A stretch of DNA of 55,843 bases from Fodinibius sp050117475 (GCA_050117475.1 JASFMR010000009.1:1-55843), one strand, 5' to 3'. Numbered from the stretch's first letter, positions 1 to 9,440 are shown. Notes: generated by a model from the sequence alone, not told the origin. Numbers and translations are program-made.

Positions 1-2277
1 ATCAACCAGGCATTCATATAACGTCTGATAGGCCGCCGTCTTGTCCAGGCTTTTTCCTTCTTTCCAGAACCGGCGTCGATTTCGTCGTACATACCAGTTA
101 CTGAGTTCTTCAACGAAATTTTCAACAGCGCGGGCCGCTTTGGTCGGCTCAAATTCATCCAAATATTCGTCAACAAGCTTAACCGTGGTATTGAGGCGCG
201 AAATAACCCATCGATCCATCTCTAGCCGGTCGCTTACCGGGATAGGTGTTCCTGAATACGTAAAGCCGTCAATATTGGCATACATCGCAAAGAAGGAATA
301 GGTATTTACAATCGTATTGAAAAATTTGCGCTGGGTTTCCTGCAGTCCGTCTTCGCTGAACTTCAGGTTTTCCCAGGGTGATGAGTTGCTCATCATATAC
401 CAACGCACGGTATCGGCGCCATATTCCTGTATAACCTCAAACGGTTCAACGGCATTTCCCTTGGATTTACTCATTTTATTACCGTTCTCGTCAAGCACAA
501 GGCCGTTGGAAACGACATTTTTATAGGCGGGCTGATCAAAAAGCATAGTACCCAGTGCATGCAGGGTATAAAACCATCCGCGTGTTTGATCTACCCCCTC
601 CGCAATAAAATCGGCCGGGAAGTTCTTCTTAAACTTGTCCTTGTTTTCAAATGGATAATGCCACTGTGCAAATGGCATCGAGCCGGAATCAAACCAGACA
701 TCCATTAAATCGGGAATGCGCCGCATTGTTCCGCCATCGGGACCTTTCCACGTGATTTCATCAATGTATGGCCGGTGCAGATCGATCTCTTCATCGTCCG
801 GCAAACCAGCCTTCTTCTTCAGTTCCTCGATACTGCCCACTACCTCTATGTGATCGGGATTTTTATCGCTCACCCAAAGCGGGATGGGAGATCCCCAGTA
901 ACGCTGCCGGGATATCGCCCAGTCGACATTGTTTTCCAGCCAGGTCCCAAATCGCCCACTGCCGGTGCTTGGCGGTTTCCAGTTAATCTTTTTATTGAAA
1001 CTTACCATCTTGTCTTTAACGTCGGTCGTTCTAATAAACCACGACTCAACGGGATACGACATCAAAGGCGTTCCTTTGCGCCAATCGAAGGGATAATTGT
1101 GCACATAGGTCTCGTGCTTGTACATCAGGTATTTATCCTTGATAGCGCGGGCAATCTCTTTATCTGCGTCTTTAAACCATTGCCCTTCAAAATCGGGTAC
1201 CTGTTCGGTAAACTTCCCTTCCAGGTCGATGGGATTAAACATCGGGATGCCGGCCTTTTGGCAAGTCTCGTAGTCATCGGCACCAAAAGCCGGTGCGGTA
1301 TGTACTACGCCGGTTCCTTCGTCGGTGGTTACATAATCAGCAGCAACTACACGCCAGGCGTCGTTTTTATCATACTTTTGCAAAGCATATTCAAATACGG
1401 GATCGTACGTCCACCCGAGAAGATCTTCGCCCTTGTATTCCTCTACAATTTTATACTCGTGGTCAATGACTTCATCAATACAGTTTTTGGCCAAAATATA
1501 ATATTCGGTACGGTCCCCTTCAGAAATCTCAATCTTGGCATAATCCAAATGGGGATTTACGGCCAGCGCCATATTTGAGACGATCGTCCAGGGAGTCGTT
1601 GTCCAAGCCAGAAAGTATACATCCTCAGACATCTCAACCTTGAACTTCACAAAAATGGACGGATCCTGAACTTCTTCATAGCCCAGGCTTACTTCATGAG
1701 AGGACAAAACTGTTCCACTGCCCGGTGAGTACCACTGGATCTTATACCCCTTATAGACCAGTCCTTTTTGGTACAGCGTCTTGAACGCCCACCAAACGGA
1801 TTCTATATAGTCATTTTCAAAAGTTACATAAGGGTCATCCAGGTCCACCCAATAAGCCATACGTGTAGTGAGCTTGTCCCAGAGATCTTTGTATTTGAGC
1901 ACACTTTTTCTGCAGTGTTTATTATACTCGGCTACACCGTACTCTTCGACCTGCTCACGGCCTTCAAGCCCCAATTCTTTTTCAACTTCAATCTCTACGG
2001 GCAATCCGTGGGTATCCCACCCTGCCTTCCGTTCGACCCTGAATCCCTTCAAGGTTTTGTAACGACAGAACATATCCTTAACCGTACGGGCCATCACGTG
2101 ATGGATACCGGGCTTGCCATTAGCAGTCGGCGGCCCTTCATAAAATGTAAAGGGAATGCCCTCTTCTCGTGTGGAGATACTTTTTTCAAAAATATCGTGT
2201 TTCTCCCACCACTTGAGGGTTTCGACTTCTAATTTCGAAAAATTTAATTGTCTAACTTCGTCAAACTGTTTACTCAT
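1..2277 (-). CDS. ileS: isoleucyl-tRNA synthetase, C-terminus outside window (partial)
   Basis: Charges tRNA-Ile with isoleucine (class I synthetase, cytoplasm). The minus strand is open from an ATG at 2277 to the left edge, giving the first 759 codons of a protein that is normally about 1,050 residues. The HIGH-equivalent motif reads GIHHVMART (about residues 57-65) and the KMSKS loop is intact at residues 601-605 (positions 463-477). The sequence WDTHGLPVE near the N-terminus and the editing-domain residues TTTPWT also fit IleRS. The HIHH-like form of the first motif is known from one IleRS branch and is not a defect. The gene is divergent from the phosphatase gene at 2579. The plus-strand frames over this region are antisense and show no family features. 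The identity is very secure; only the C-terminal part is missing. Confidence 0.97.
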   Translation of the reverse strand, partial: MSKQFDEVRQLNFSKLEVETLKWWEKHDIFEKSISTREEGIPFTFYEGPPTANGKPGIHHVMARTVKDMFCRYKTLKGFRVERKAGWDTHGLPVEIEVEKELGLEGREQVEEYGVAEYNKHCRKSVLKYKDLWDKLTTRMAYWVDLDDPYVTFENDYIESVWWAFKTLYQKGLVYKGYKIQWYSPGSGTVLSSHEVSLGYEEVQDPSIFVKFKVEMSEDVYFLAWTTTPWTIVSNMALAVNPHLDYAKIEISEGDRTEYYILAKNCIDEVIDHEYKIVEEYKGEDLLGWTYDPVFEYALQKYDKNDAWRVVAADYVTTDEGTGVVHTAPAFGADDYETCQKAGIPMFNPIDLEGKFTEQVPDFEGQWFKDADKEIARAIKDKYLMYKHETYVHNYPFDWRKGTPLMSYPVESWFIRTTDVKDKMVSFNKKINWKPPSTGSGRFGTWLENNVDWAISRQRYWGSPIPLWVSDKNPDHIEVVGSIEELKKKAGLPDDEEIDLHRPYIDEITWKGPDGGTMRRIPDLMDVWFDSGSMPFAQWHYPFENKDKFKKNFPADFIAEGVDQTRGWFYTLHALGTMLFDQPAYKNVVSNGLVLDENGNKMSKSKGNAVEPFEVIQEYGADTVRWYMMSNSSPWENLKFSEDGLQETQRKFFNTIVNTYSFFAMYANIDGFTYSGTPIPVSDRLEMDRWVISRLNTTVKLVDEYLDEFEPTKAARAVENFVEELSNWYVRRNRRRFWKEGKSLDKTAAYQTLYECLVD

Positions 2278-2578
2278 ACAGGCCGTTGTACCTTCTCATT
2301 TGGCTTTTATAAAGCTACTAATATATGATTTTTTGCAATTTTACAGTAGCCAAAACTTCGTACATAATTATCAGTGAGCCCACAAAGATACAAGTATTAG
2401 CTCACCAATTCACATAATATGATGAATTTACATTGTTAGCGAGCTATTAAAAGGAATGCCGAAACAACTTGCAAATTAGAATTGCTCCCTCTCAGCTACG
2501 CTTTACTGTTGCGTGTCATTATTTTATCCTTAGCAAAGTTAATAAATATATTTACACAATTTTTGAGAAATTAGCACT
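2278..2578. other. divergent intergenic region ileS / phosphatase
   Basis: About 300 AT-rich bases separate two divergent genes. I see no RNA gene or T-box-like structure. The sequence TATATTTA at 2547-2554 could be the -7 element of the phosphatase promoter (25 bases from its ATG), with a weak TTAT 19 bases upstream. Nothing convincing was found for ileS itself. Confidence 0.4.
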
Positions 2579-3094
2579 ATGGAATTAAATATCTCCCCAC
2601 TTATCAGTGAGGAAAACCACTACAAAATTTGCTTTGTCTGCCTTGGAAATATCTGTCGAAGTCCAACTGCGGAAGGGATCCTCCAGCATTTGGTAAATGA
2701 ACGTGGTTTACAGCCCTATTTTGAAATAGATTCAGCCGGTACTTCGGCCTATCACATCGGGGAACCTGCCAACAGTAAGAGTCAGCGCACGGCTAACAGT
2801 CACGGTATCAAACTCCATTCCAGGGCGCGCCAGTTCAACAAGGCCGACCTGGACTATTATGACCTGGTTCTGGCTATGGACAGGGAAAACCTGAACAATA
2901 TCAAGCAAATGGCCTCCGGGCATCACGAAGACAAGATCGGCCTGATGAGGGATTTTGATCCCCGGCCGGGTGACGGGCAAGTGCCGGATCCGTATTATGG
3001 TGGTGCGGAAGGGTTTGAAAATGTCTTTCAGATTATCAGTCGAAGCTGTGAACACCTTCTTGACGAACTTGAATCATATATCAAAGATGAATAA
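2579..3094 (+). CDS. low-molecular-weight protein-tyrosine-phosphatase family protein
   Basis: A 171-residue cytoplasmic phosphatase of the LMW-PTP fold. The P-loop CLGNICRS near the N-terminus supplies the CX5R catalytic signature (C21, R27), and DPYYGG (D137-P138) is the general-acid loop. Length is slightly above the family norm of about 155 because of a short N-terminal extension. The stop codon overlaps the start of the next gene (TAATG at 3092-3096), so translation of the two is probably coupled. Family members act on phosphotyrosine proteins, on sugar phosphates, or on ribulosamine 5-phosphates. The coupled fructosamine-kinase-like gene makes the last activity attractive here, but that is an inference. 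The family assignment is secure; the substrate is open. Confidence 0.92.
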   Translation: MELNISPLISEENHYKICFVCLGNICRSPTAEGILQHLVNERGLQPYFEIDSAGTSAYHIGEPANSKSQRTANSHGIKLHSRARQFNKADLDYYDLVLAMDRENLNNIKQMASGHHEDKIGLMRDFDPRPGDGQVPDPYYGGAEGFENVFQIISRSCEHLLDELESYIKDE

Positions 3095-3960
3095 TGATTC
3101 CGAACACTATCAAACACCAGGTTGAAAAAGCCTTAGGCAAAGTTATTGACTCGGATCGGACTGTGTCGGGCGGAAGTATTAATCAGGCGGCTAAGATTAT
3201 ATTTTCGGATGGACAAGAATGCTTCCTGAAATGGAATTCCAATGCGGATCCCGATATGTTCGCTAAAGAAGAACGGGGGTTAAAAATCCTTGAATCGGCA
3301 GACACTCCTTTGCGGGTTCCCTCGGTTTTTGCAACGGGGAAAACCAAGGATGGTACCGGATTCCTGGTCCAGGAATTTATTTCTGAGGGTCGATCTCAGC
3401 CCAATTCGGCCGATGCTTTCGGAAAAGCATTGGCTGAATTGCACCGGCATCATGAAAAGAAATTCGGCCTCAACCACAACAATTATATTGGGCGACTGCC
3501 CCAATCGAACCGCTGGCACAACGCTTGGGTAGAATTCTTCATTGAAGAACGCATGAAGCCTCAGCTAAAAATAGCTACCGACGCCCGAAAATTGAATCCT
3601 GCAACGGTTTCCCGGTTTGAATCCATGTACAAAGAACTACCTGCTATTTTCCCCGATGAGCCCCCAAGCCTGCTCCACGGTGATCTCTGGGGAGGCAATT
3701 ATTTTTTTGATGAAAAGGGGAAAGCTACGATCTATGATCCGGCTGTCTATTACGGACACCGAGAGATCGAATTGGCTTTTACTCACCTGTTCGGCGGATT
3801 TTCGGGCAGATTTTATCATGCTTATGAGGCTGTATATCCGCTGAAGCCGGGTTTTTCGCAACGTAAGGACATCTATAATCTTTATCCCCTTTTGGTGCAT
3901 ACCAATTTATTCGGCGGCAGCTACGCCCGCCAGGTTGAGGGAATTGTGAACCGATTTTGA
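3094..3960 (+). CDS. fructosamine/ketosamine-3-kinase family protein
   Basis: A 288-residue kinase of the FN3K (protein-deglycating) branch of the APH/choline-kinase fold. Visible motifs are the ATP-binding lysine in FLKWN (K46), the catalytic loop LHGDLWGGN (D197) and the metal-binding IYDPA (D215), followed by the family-typical YYGHREIELAF segment and a C-terminal NLFGGSY. Family enzymes phosphorylate sugars attached to protein lysines (fructosamines, ribulosamines), after which the adduct falls off. The gene starts at an ATG overlapping the stop of the LMW-PTP gene, so the two are very likely co-translated and functionally linked. No membrane or signal segment. Family certain, sugar specificity unknown. 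Confidence 0.92.
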   Translation: MIPNTIKHQVEKALGKVIDSDRTVSGGSINQAAKIIFSDGQECFLKWNSNADPDMFAKEERGLKILESADTPLRVPSVFATGKTKDGTGFLVQEFISEGRSQPNSADAFGKALAELHRHHEKKFGLNHNNYIGRLPQSNRWHNAWVEFFIEERMKPQLKIATDARKLNPATVSRFESMYKELPAIFPDEPPSLLHGDLWGGNYFFDEKGKATIYDPAVYYGHREIELAFTHLFGGFSGRFYHAYEAVYPLKPGFSQRKDIYNLYPLLVHTNLFGGSYARQVEGIVNRF

Positions 3961-4152
3961 AGAACGAGCGTAGCCCCGGTCAACTTGACCGGTTAAAAAG
4001 TGATTAAATCCAACCAGACTAAAAAATATTTCGGTCGAAAAAGTGGTAACTTTATTTAAATTCGAAAAAAGCTAATATTGAAGACACACTGTCATAACTA
4101 CGTTTCGCAGCTATACAAAAAGCCGGATTGAATCCTTCTCAAAAATTCATCA

Positions 4153-4893
4153 ATGACTGATCAAAAACGTATCATTAGCCTGGTCCCCAGTTTGACCGAA
4201 TTGCTTTTCGCTTTGGGACTGGAAGCACAACTCGTTGGGAGAACCAGGTTTTGCGTTCATCCCAAGGGAAAAGTGGAGGAAATACCCATTGTAGGCGGTA
4301 CCAAAAATCCAAGGCTTGACAAGATTCGGGATGCCAACCCCGATTATATCATCGCCAACAAAGAAGAGAACCGACCGGAAGATATCAAAGACTTAATGGC
4401 CGAATGCAAAGTGAATGTTACTGATATCGCGACCATTGAAGACGCTCTGATCACCATCCATGAACTTGGTCGCGACCTGGGAGTGACCGAGAAAGCCGAC
4501 CGGCTTATCAGCCAAATCCAGGAACCGCTTGAAGCTCGCCCCGATGAGCCCGAGCTGAGAACTGCTTACCTGATCTGGAGGGATCCGTGGATGACGGTAG
4601 GCAAGGATACCTATATCCATGATGTTATGAAGCACTGGAACCTGGTTAACGTTTTCGGCGGTCAGACACGTTACCCGAAATTTGAGCTCCCCGAGCTAAA
4701 GTCCTATAATCCCGATTTGGTGCTATTGAGTAGCGAACCCTATCCTTTTGGAGAAAAGCACGTCGATCAAGTAGAAAAAATATGTCCCGCCGCCAGGATA
4801 CTTCTTGTGGAAGGCGAATGGTTCAGCTGGTACGGGGCGCGCATGAAAGAAGCATTTAAGCAATTGAATATCTGGCGAAAGGCTATCGGTTAA
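4153..4893 (+). CDS. BtuF-like helical-backbone metal/cobalamin-binding protein, no signal peptide
   Basis: A 246-residue protein of the periplasmic-binding-protein class III fold seen in BtuF and siderophore-binding proteins. It begins directly with RIISLVPSLTELLFALGL, the first-domain signature, and continues with VGRTRFCVHP and VGGTKNPRLDKI, which are typical of the BtuF-like branch. Unlike transport receptors, no signal peptide or lipobox precedes the domain and no ABC permease or ATPase gene is adjacent, so it may work in the cytoplasm or belong to a cobalamin-salvage context elsewhere. The ATG at 4153 is the only good start. It is followed after 52 bases by the TPR gene. Fold assignment is confident; ligand unknown. 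Confidence 0.85.
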   Translation: MTDQKRIISLVPSLTELLFALGLEAQLVGRTRFCVHPKGKVEEIPIVGGTKNPRLDKIRDANPDYIIANKEENRPEDIKDLMAECKVNVTDIATIEDALITIHELGRDLGVTEKADRLISQIQEPLEARPDEPELRTAYLIWRDPWMTVGKDTYIHDVMKHWNLVNVFGGQTRYPKFELPELKSYNPDLVLLSSEPYPFGEKHVDQVEKICPAARILLVEGEWFSWYGARMKEAFKQLNIWRKAIG

Positions 4894-4945
4894 CAACGAA
4901 TCATCGTATGTTGTACTATCAGCACAGACTTTACCGTTAAAAAAT

Positions 4946-6664
4946 ATGAAAAACATCGTTTTACATACCATCGGACTGGCTTTAATCAGCGGTCTTATGC
5001 TATTGGGAACGCATACCATTGCTTGCGCCCAAGATAAGGATACCCTGAGCCCCGACGAACTTATTAAAGCTCAATCCGCATATATCGACGGCCTTGCAGA
5101 ATTTGAAAATGAAAATTATGAAAAAGCCCTCGGCTTCTTGAAAAAAGCCTATGTAAAACTGCCGAATCAACCGGGCATCAATTATGCTTTGGCAGATACC
5201 TATTTGCAAATCAACGATCTAACAAATGCGGAGTATTTTGGAAGGCAGGCCGTAGAACTGGATCCCAAGAATAAATGGTATCACCTGAAACTGGTGGATA
5301 TTTACCAGGCTTCAGGAAAAAATAGCGCTATTATTCGACAACTGAATACAGCCCTGTCGTATGATCCGAGGGATACAGATCTCCTCTATGAACTTGCCCG
5401 GGCTTATACACTGGAAGACAGCTTATTAAAAGCAAACGATATGTATGACAAGATCCTGCACCTGGAGGGATCAAATATCAATATCCACTTACAGAAACTG
5501 CATAATTTCAGTGAACTGCACATGCAGGATTCTGCCATTGTTGAATTGGAAGCCATTCGGGAACTCGACCCCGACAACTTATCGACCTTGCGGCTGCTCA
5601 GTAATTATTACCTGGATATGGACCGCCTGGACGAAGCTAAAGCAGTACTTGAAAACGCCCTGCAAATAAACTCAAAGGATGCCAAGACCCTGACCATGCT
5701 GTCAGACATATACATTAAAGAAGAAAAATGGGATAGCCTGGGGGTTATCCTTGGAGGCATCGTAACCGATTCTACCGTTTCATCCCACAACAAAATTGAA
5801 ATTGCGCAGTACCTCTATTCAAAATACAATGACGACCCGGACAATGCCGAACTTCGTGGAACGGTCGGTAACCTTCTGCAAAAGCTCATGAAGGCCGAGT
5901 CTCAAAATCCGAACATCCAGGCGCTGGCTGCTGATTTTTTTTCCGGCACCAATCAAAATGCACTGGCTCTTGATGCCTTAAAAAGAACAAATGAACTAAT
6001 GCCCACAAACGATTCAGCCTGGCGGCAACGACTCCAGCTGTTGCTCATTGTTGGCAGAATAGAAGAGGCCATTTCGGTCGGCCGGGAAGCCGCACAGAAA
6101 GTACCGCAAGATCCCATCATCCTGTACTTCCTGGGAAGTGCCTATCTCTCTCACAATGACTATTCAATGGCACTAAAACAATTTGAAGAGGCTTCGACCC
6201 TACCGGCTCGCCCCCCCCTCAAAGCCAGTATCTATGCCGGCCTTGGCAGTGCCCATGCTTCACTAAAAAACTGGGACCAGGCTTTCGACAGCTATGAACA
6301 ATCTCTTCAGTTTACTCCCGATAATCCGGGTGTGTTAAATAATTACGCATATTATCTGTCGTTGCAAAAGAAAAATCTCAAAAAGGCTGAAACGATGGCT
6401 CTCCGCGCCGTCAAACTCGACCCCAAGAATGCCTCGTACCTTGATACGTTGGGATGGGTATATTATCAAATGGGAAAATTTAAGGAGGCTCAAGAATATA
6501 TTCAGCAATCACTTGATACCGGCAAGGCCAGTGCGGAAGTCATGGAACATATGGGCGACATAATGGATAAATTGAATAACACAGAAAAAGCCAAATACTG
6601 GTGGCGGAAGGCCTTGCAAAAAGATTCTACACGTACCTATCTCAAAGAAAAAGTTTCAAAATAA
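4946..6664 (+). CDS. secreted tetratricopeptide-repeat protein
   Basis: A 572-residue protein with a signal peptide (hydrophobic residues about 5-26, likely cleaved near ACAQ) followed by TPR-type helical repeats over nearly its full length. Recognisable units include YEKALGFLKKAYVKLP, LNNYAYYLSLQKKNLKKAE and YLDTLGWVYYQMGKFKEAQ. It is probably periplasmic or attached to the outer membrane and acts as a protein-interaction scaffold. It is the first gene of a compact operon with a DUF4292 lipoprotein (1 base after the stop) and an EnvC-like protein. A TPR/DUF4292/M23 order is, from general knowledge, recurrent in Bacteroidota. TPR content is certain; the specific role is inferred from the operon. 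Confidence 0.9.
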   Translation: MKNIVLHTIGLALISGLMLLGTHTIACAQDKDTLSPDELIKAQSAYIDGLAEFENENYEKALGFLKKAYVKLPNQPGINYALADTYLQINDLTNAEYFGRQAVELDPKNKWYHLKLVDIYQASGKNSAIIRQLNTALSYDPRDTDLLYELARAYTLEDSLLKANDMYDKILHLEGSNINIHLQKLHNFSELHMQDSAIVELEAIRELDPDNLSTLRLLSNYYLDMDRLDEAKAVLENALQINSKDAKTLTMLSDIYIKEEKWDSLGVILGGIVTDSTVSSHNKIEIAQYLYSKYNDDPDNAELRGTVGNLLQKLMKAESQNPNIQALAADFFSGTNQNALALDALKRTNELMPTNDSAWRQRLQLLLIVGRIEEAISVGREAAQKVPQDPIILYFLGSAYLSHNDYSMALKQFEEASTLPARPPLKASIYAGLGSAHASLKNWDQAFDSYEQSLQFTPDNPGVLNNYAYYLSLQKKNLKKAETMALRAVKLDPKNASYLDTLGWVYYQMGKFKEAQEYIQQSLDTGKASAEVMEHMGDIMDKLNNTEKAKYWWRKALQKDSTRTYLKEKVSK

Positions 6665-6665
6665 G

Positions 6666-7436
6666 GTGAAAAACAAACAACAAATCCGGGTTTTACTCTT
6701 ATTGACGGTATGTGCCATATTTATTTCATGCTCAGGCCCGAAAAAGCTTGCCGATAACGCTGGAGAAGGGTTCAAACCGTCACCGGCAAAGGCTTCCCAC
6801 TTAACGGATAACATACCAAATTATGAACTAACGCTAAGCTCTTTAAAAGGTAAGGGCCGGGCTATTGTCAGCGAGCCGGGGAACACAGAACGGGTAACCG
6901 TTTTGTTCTCAAGTAATAGGAATAGAAGCCTGGTTACGGTTCGCAATAACATAGGCATTGAGGGGGGACAGCTGCTAACAGACGGTGATACATTGCTCGT
7001 TTATAACAAGGTAGATAAGTTTGCCCGCAAAATCCCTGTCCGTGGGGGGAAGCTCGATCGCATCAACCAACTGGCTTCGCTCAATATTCTTGACTTGCTT
7101 AACTATTCCTTTTCCGAAACAAGGGTGGAATCTATCAAAGAGAATAAGGATACCTATAAGTTGCAGCTTTCTTCGGGTACCGAAGTATATGTGGATAAAA
7201 AATCATACCTGGTGAAAGAAGTAGTTGAACCTGAACACTCCTCGCTCCCCTACTCCAAAATTATTTATGATGCCTATGGCTCAATTCAGGGGTTCAAGCT
7301 TCCCCGAAGAATTAGTATCTTTGGGGCAGAAAAAAAATCCAAAGTAGCTTTACAAGTTACCGGGCTGGTGTTAAATCCCAAACTCGATACTTTGACGATT
7401 AATCTGCCGGATGATATTCCCGTTTACTACCGATGA
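6666..7436 (+). CDS. DUF4292-type outer-membrane lipoprotein
   Basis: A 256-residue lipoprotein. A GTG start at 6666 follows the upstream stop by one base. The signal peptide ends in a lipobox, IFISC, with the lipidated cysteine at C22. The mature part is beta-rich with the segments LKGKGRAIVS, VTVRNNIGIEGGQLL and SYLVKEVVEP that are typical of DUF4292, a LolA/LolB-like fold thought to handle lipid or lipoprotein cargo. It overlaps the next gene by four bases (ATGA at 7433-7436), so the three genes of this operon are translationally linked. It probably faces the periplasm from the outer membrane and may help lipoprotein or envelope assembly. The family call is good; the cargo is not known. 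Confidence 0.85.
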   Translation: MKNKQQIRVLLLLTVCAIFISCSGPKKLADNAGEGFKPSPAKASHLTDNIPNYELTLSSLKGKGRAIVSEPGNTERVTVLFSSNRNRSLVTVRNNIGIEGGQLLTDGDTLLVYNKVDKFARKIPVRGGKLDRINQLASLNILDLLNYSFSETRVESIKENKDTYKLQLSSGTEVYVDKKSYLVKEVVEPEHSSLPYSKIIYDAYGSIQGFKLPRRISIFGAEKKSKVALQVTGLVLNPKLDTLTINLPDDIPVYYR

Positions 7437-8800
7437 ATAAAATTTATTCTTCCATAGCATTTTTGGTTTGCCTGCTTGTTGCTTCGGGCACAGCCTTCGG
7501 GCAGACGCAAAATTACAAAAAAATGCGGGAAGAGATTATCGCTAAGCAACAGGATACCCGGGAAGAGATCAGTCAACTCAATGAACAGATTCAAACCTAC
7601 GAAGAACGACTTAAGCTGGCCGACAGAAAGTATGAAGCCCTATACGAAAAATACAAAGACCTTAAGCACCTCATCGCCCTGCAGGACCAGAAGCTTACAA
7701 AGCTTCAAAAAGAGCAATCCCAGATCCTGGAAGAAATTGAAGTAACGACCCAGTCTTTAAAAGAGAAAAAGGAAGAACTAAAAAAACTAATTGAGAATTA
7801 TAAAGCTACGCTAAGCTATCTTTACAAACACGGGAGAACCTCCCAGCTGGCTCTCATTTTTTCGTCATCATCCATTAACCAGATGCTGATCCGTGCTTTT
7901 TATCTGCAAAAATTTAATGGCTATCGTGAAAAACAGGCCACAGATATCCGTAATACCCAAAAAGACCTGGAACAAACAAAATCTGAGCTTATAGATGCAA
8001 AATCTAAAAATGAAGGGGTGCTCGCTGAAATAAAAGAGCAAAAGAATAAGCTGGCGGATAAGAAACAGCAGCAGGCAAAAAATGTGGCTCTCTTGCGAAA
8101 GAACAGGCAAAAAATTCAGAATAAGCTTAAAGAAGTACAGGAACAAAAAGATAAGCTTAATAACACGCTTTCGACCCTCATCAAAAAAGAAGAAAAAATC
8201 CGCGCGGCACAGTTAGCCCATCTGAGAAAACTTGAAGAAGAGAGAAAGAGAAAGCTGGAAGCTGCTAAAAAAATCGAAGATGATGCAAAGCGGGCCAGGG
8301 AGGTAGCCAAATATTCCAAGCCCATTGTCGATAAAAGCTTTATGAACTCTGAACGGCTGGACGAAATTGAAAAAAGTTTTGCCCAGAGCAAGGGACATCT
8401 CCCATGGCCGGTTAAGAGCCGAACGGTATCGGAACATTTCGGACGCCGCAGGCATCCCGTCTACGGCACGGTAACACAAAACCTGGGGGTTGAGATTGTC
8501 ACCCCTCCACGGGCGCAGGTCCATGCCGTTCATGCCGGTTATGTCATTGACATTCGCCCAATCCCCGGCTATGGCGATGTGGTAGTGGTAAAGCACGGCC
8601 GCTTTTTTACCGCTTATGGAAATTTGAGCGAGATCGATGTGAGGAAAAGTGAGATATTGCAACAAGGAGATATCATCGGACTGGCGGGCGATGCTGATTC
8701 TACACGTGGCGAAAGCCTGTTCTTCCTGGTTCGTGAAAATAATAAAAATCTGGATCCCGAAAACTGGCTTCAGGATGAGAACCTTTCCAGCAAATACTAA
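7433..8800 (+). CDS. EnvC-like murein hydrolase activator (coiled coil plus degenerate M23/LytM domain)
   Basis: A 455-residue protein with a signal peptide (cleavage near AFGQ), a long charged coiled coil (about residues 25-290) and a C-terminal M23/LytM domain starting at LPWPV (about residue 323). The zinc ligands of active M23 peptidases are not present: the HxxxD position reads NLGVE and the HxH position reads YGNL, although the HG before it remains. This is the pattern of EnvC, which switches on amidases at the division site instead of cutting murein. It overlaps the DUF4292 gene by four bases. Likely role: periplasmic activation of an N-acetylmuramoyl-L-alanine amidase during cell separation. 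Family certain; lack of catalysis is inferred from the missing residues. Confidence 0.92.
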   Translation: MNKIYSSIAFLVCLLVASGTAFGQTQNYKKMREEIIAKQQDTREEISQLNEQIQTYEERLKLADRKYEALYEKYKDLKHLIALQDQKLTKLQKEQSQILEEIEVTTQSLKEKKEELKKLIENYKATLSYLYKHGRTSQLALIFSSSSINQMLIRAFYLQKFNGYREKQATDIRNTQKDLEQTKSELIDAKSKNEGVLAEIKEQKNKLADKKQQQAKNVALLRKNRQKIQNKLKEVQEQKDKLNNTLSTLIKKEEKIRAAQLAHLRKLEEERKRKLEAAKKIEDDAKRAREVAKYSKPIVDKSFMNSERLDEIEKSFAQSKGHLPWPVKSRTVSEHFGRRRHPVYGTVTQNLGVEIVTPPRAQVHAVHAGYVIDIRPIPGYGDVVVVKHGRFFTAYGNLSEIDVRKSEILQQGDIIGLAGDADSTRGESLFFLVRENNKNLDPENWLQDENLSSKY

Positions 8801-8863
8801 TTGGCAAGCCCCGCTTTTTGTTGCTATTTTCCCATTCCAAAAAAGTAAATTAATAGCTTATAA

Positions 8864-9325
8864 ATGGACAACTGGCAACGCATTTTTGCATTTGTAACGG
8901 GAGCCCTGGCCTTGGGCCTGCTCCTGATTCTTGTTTCCCACAATTTTATTCAATACGTAGCCTGGAAAGGCACTACCGGCTACCTATTTCTACTGGGCTT
9001 CGGTTTGATTTTCCTGAATCTTAACTTTGGTTTCAGCCGCCGATTTGTCATAAAAGCCCCCAAGCAGAACTGGGTCTGTTTCCTGATGGCCTTTTTAACA
9101 ATCCTGCCTACCATTTTCTGGGTATATACCAAAGATGTCCAACTTGGGGAAGCTCAGCTCCTTTTTGTGATGACCGTCATCTTTTCGGCATTTCTGGGTA
9201 GCTTCTTTGGTATCCGACGCGGCGCTGTTAAGAGGGAACATTACCTGCAACAGCTTCGGGAAATGGAAGATGACGATATGCCGGATTCTCTGAAACGTCC
9301 CCACGACGACCTGAATAAAAATTAG
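8864..9325 (+). CDS. small four-helix inner-membrane protein, unknown function
   Basis: A 153-residue protein with four predicted membrane helices (about residues 7-28, 38-56, 68-88 and 98-116) and a charged cytoplasmic-looking tail rich in Asp, Glu, Arg and Lys. I do not recognise the family. The first helix lacks a cleavage site, so it stays in the membrane. The gene lies 63 bases downstream of the EnvC-like gene on the same strand and could be the last member of that operon, or independent. An AT-rich inverted repeat (9364-9370 with 9383-9389) follows the stop but lacks a good T tract. It is real by length, clean start and composition; function cannot be proposed. Confidence 0.7.
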   Translation: MDNWQRIFAFVTGALALGLLLILVSHNFIQYVAWKGTTGYLFLLGFGLIFLNLNFGFSRRFVIKAPKQNWVCFLMAFLTILPTIFWVYTKDVQLGEAQLLFVMTVIFSAFLGSFFGIRRGAVKREHYLQQLREMEDDDMPDSLKRPHDDLNKN

Positions 9326-9440
9326 AACAAACACAAAGGCCCAGGCAAACAGGATCCTCAAACCACATAAAAGGTTTTTACATTATGTGAGCTACTTATT
9401 TATTATTGTTAAAGATGCATGTTAATTAACTTTCATCGCT

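Noticed and set aside
41..2377. Several plus-strand frames (up to 267 codons) in the left 2.3 kb
   Set aside because: All are antisense to ileS, whose minus-strand frame carries the HIGH and KMSKS motifs; the plus frames have no family features.
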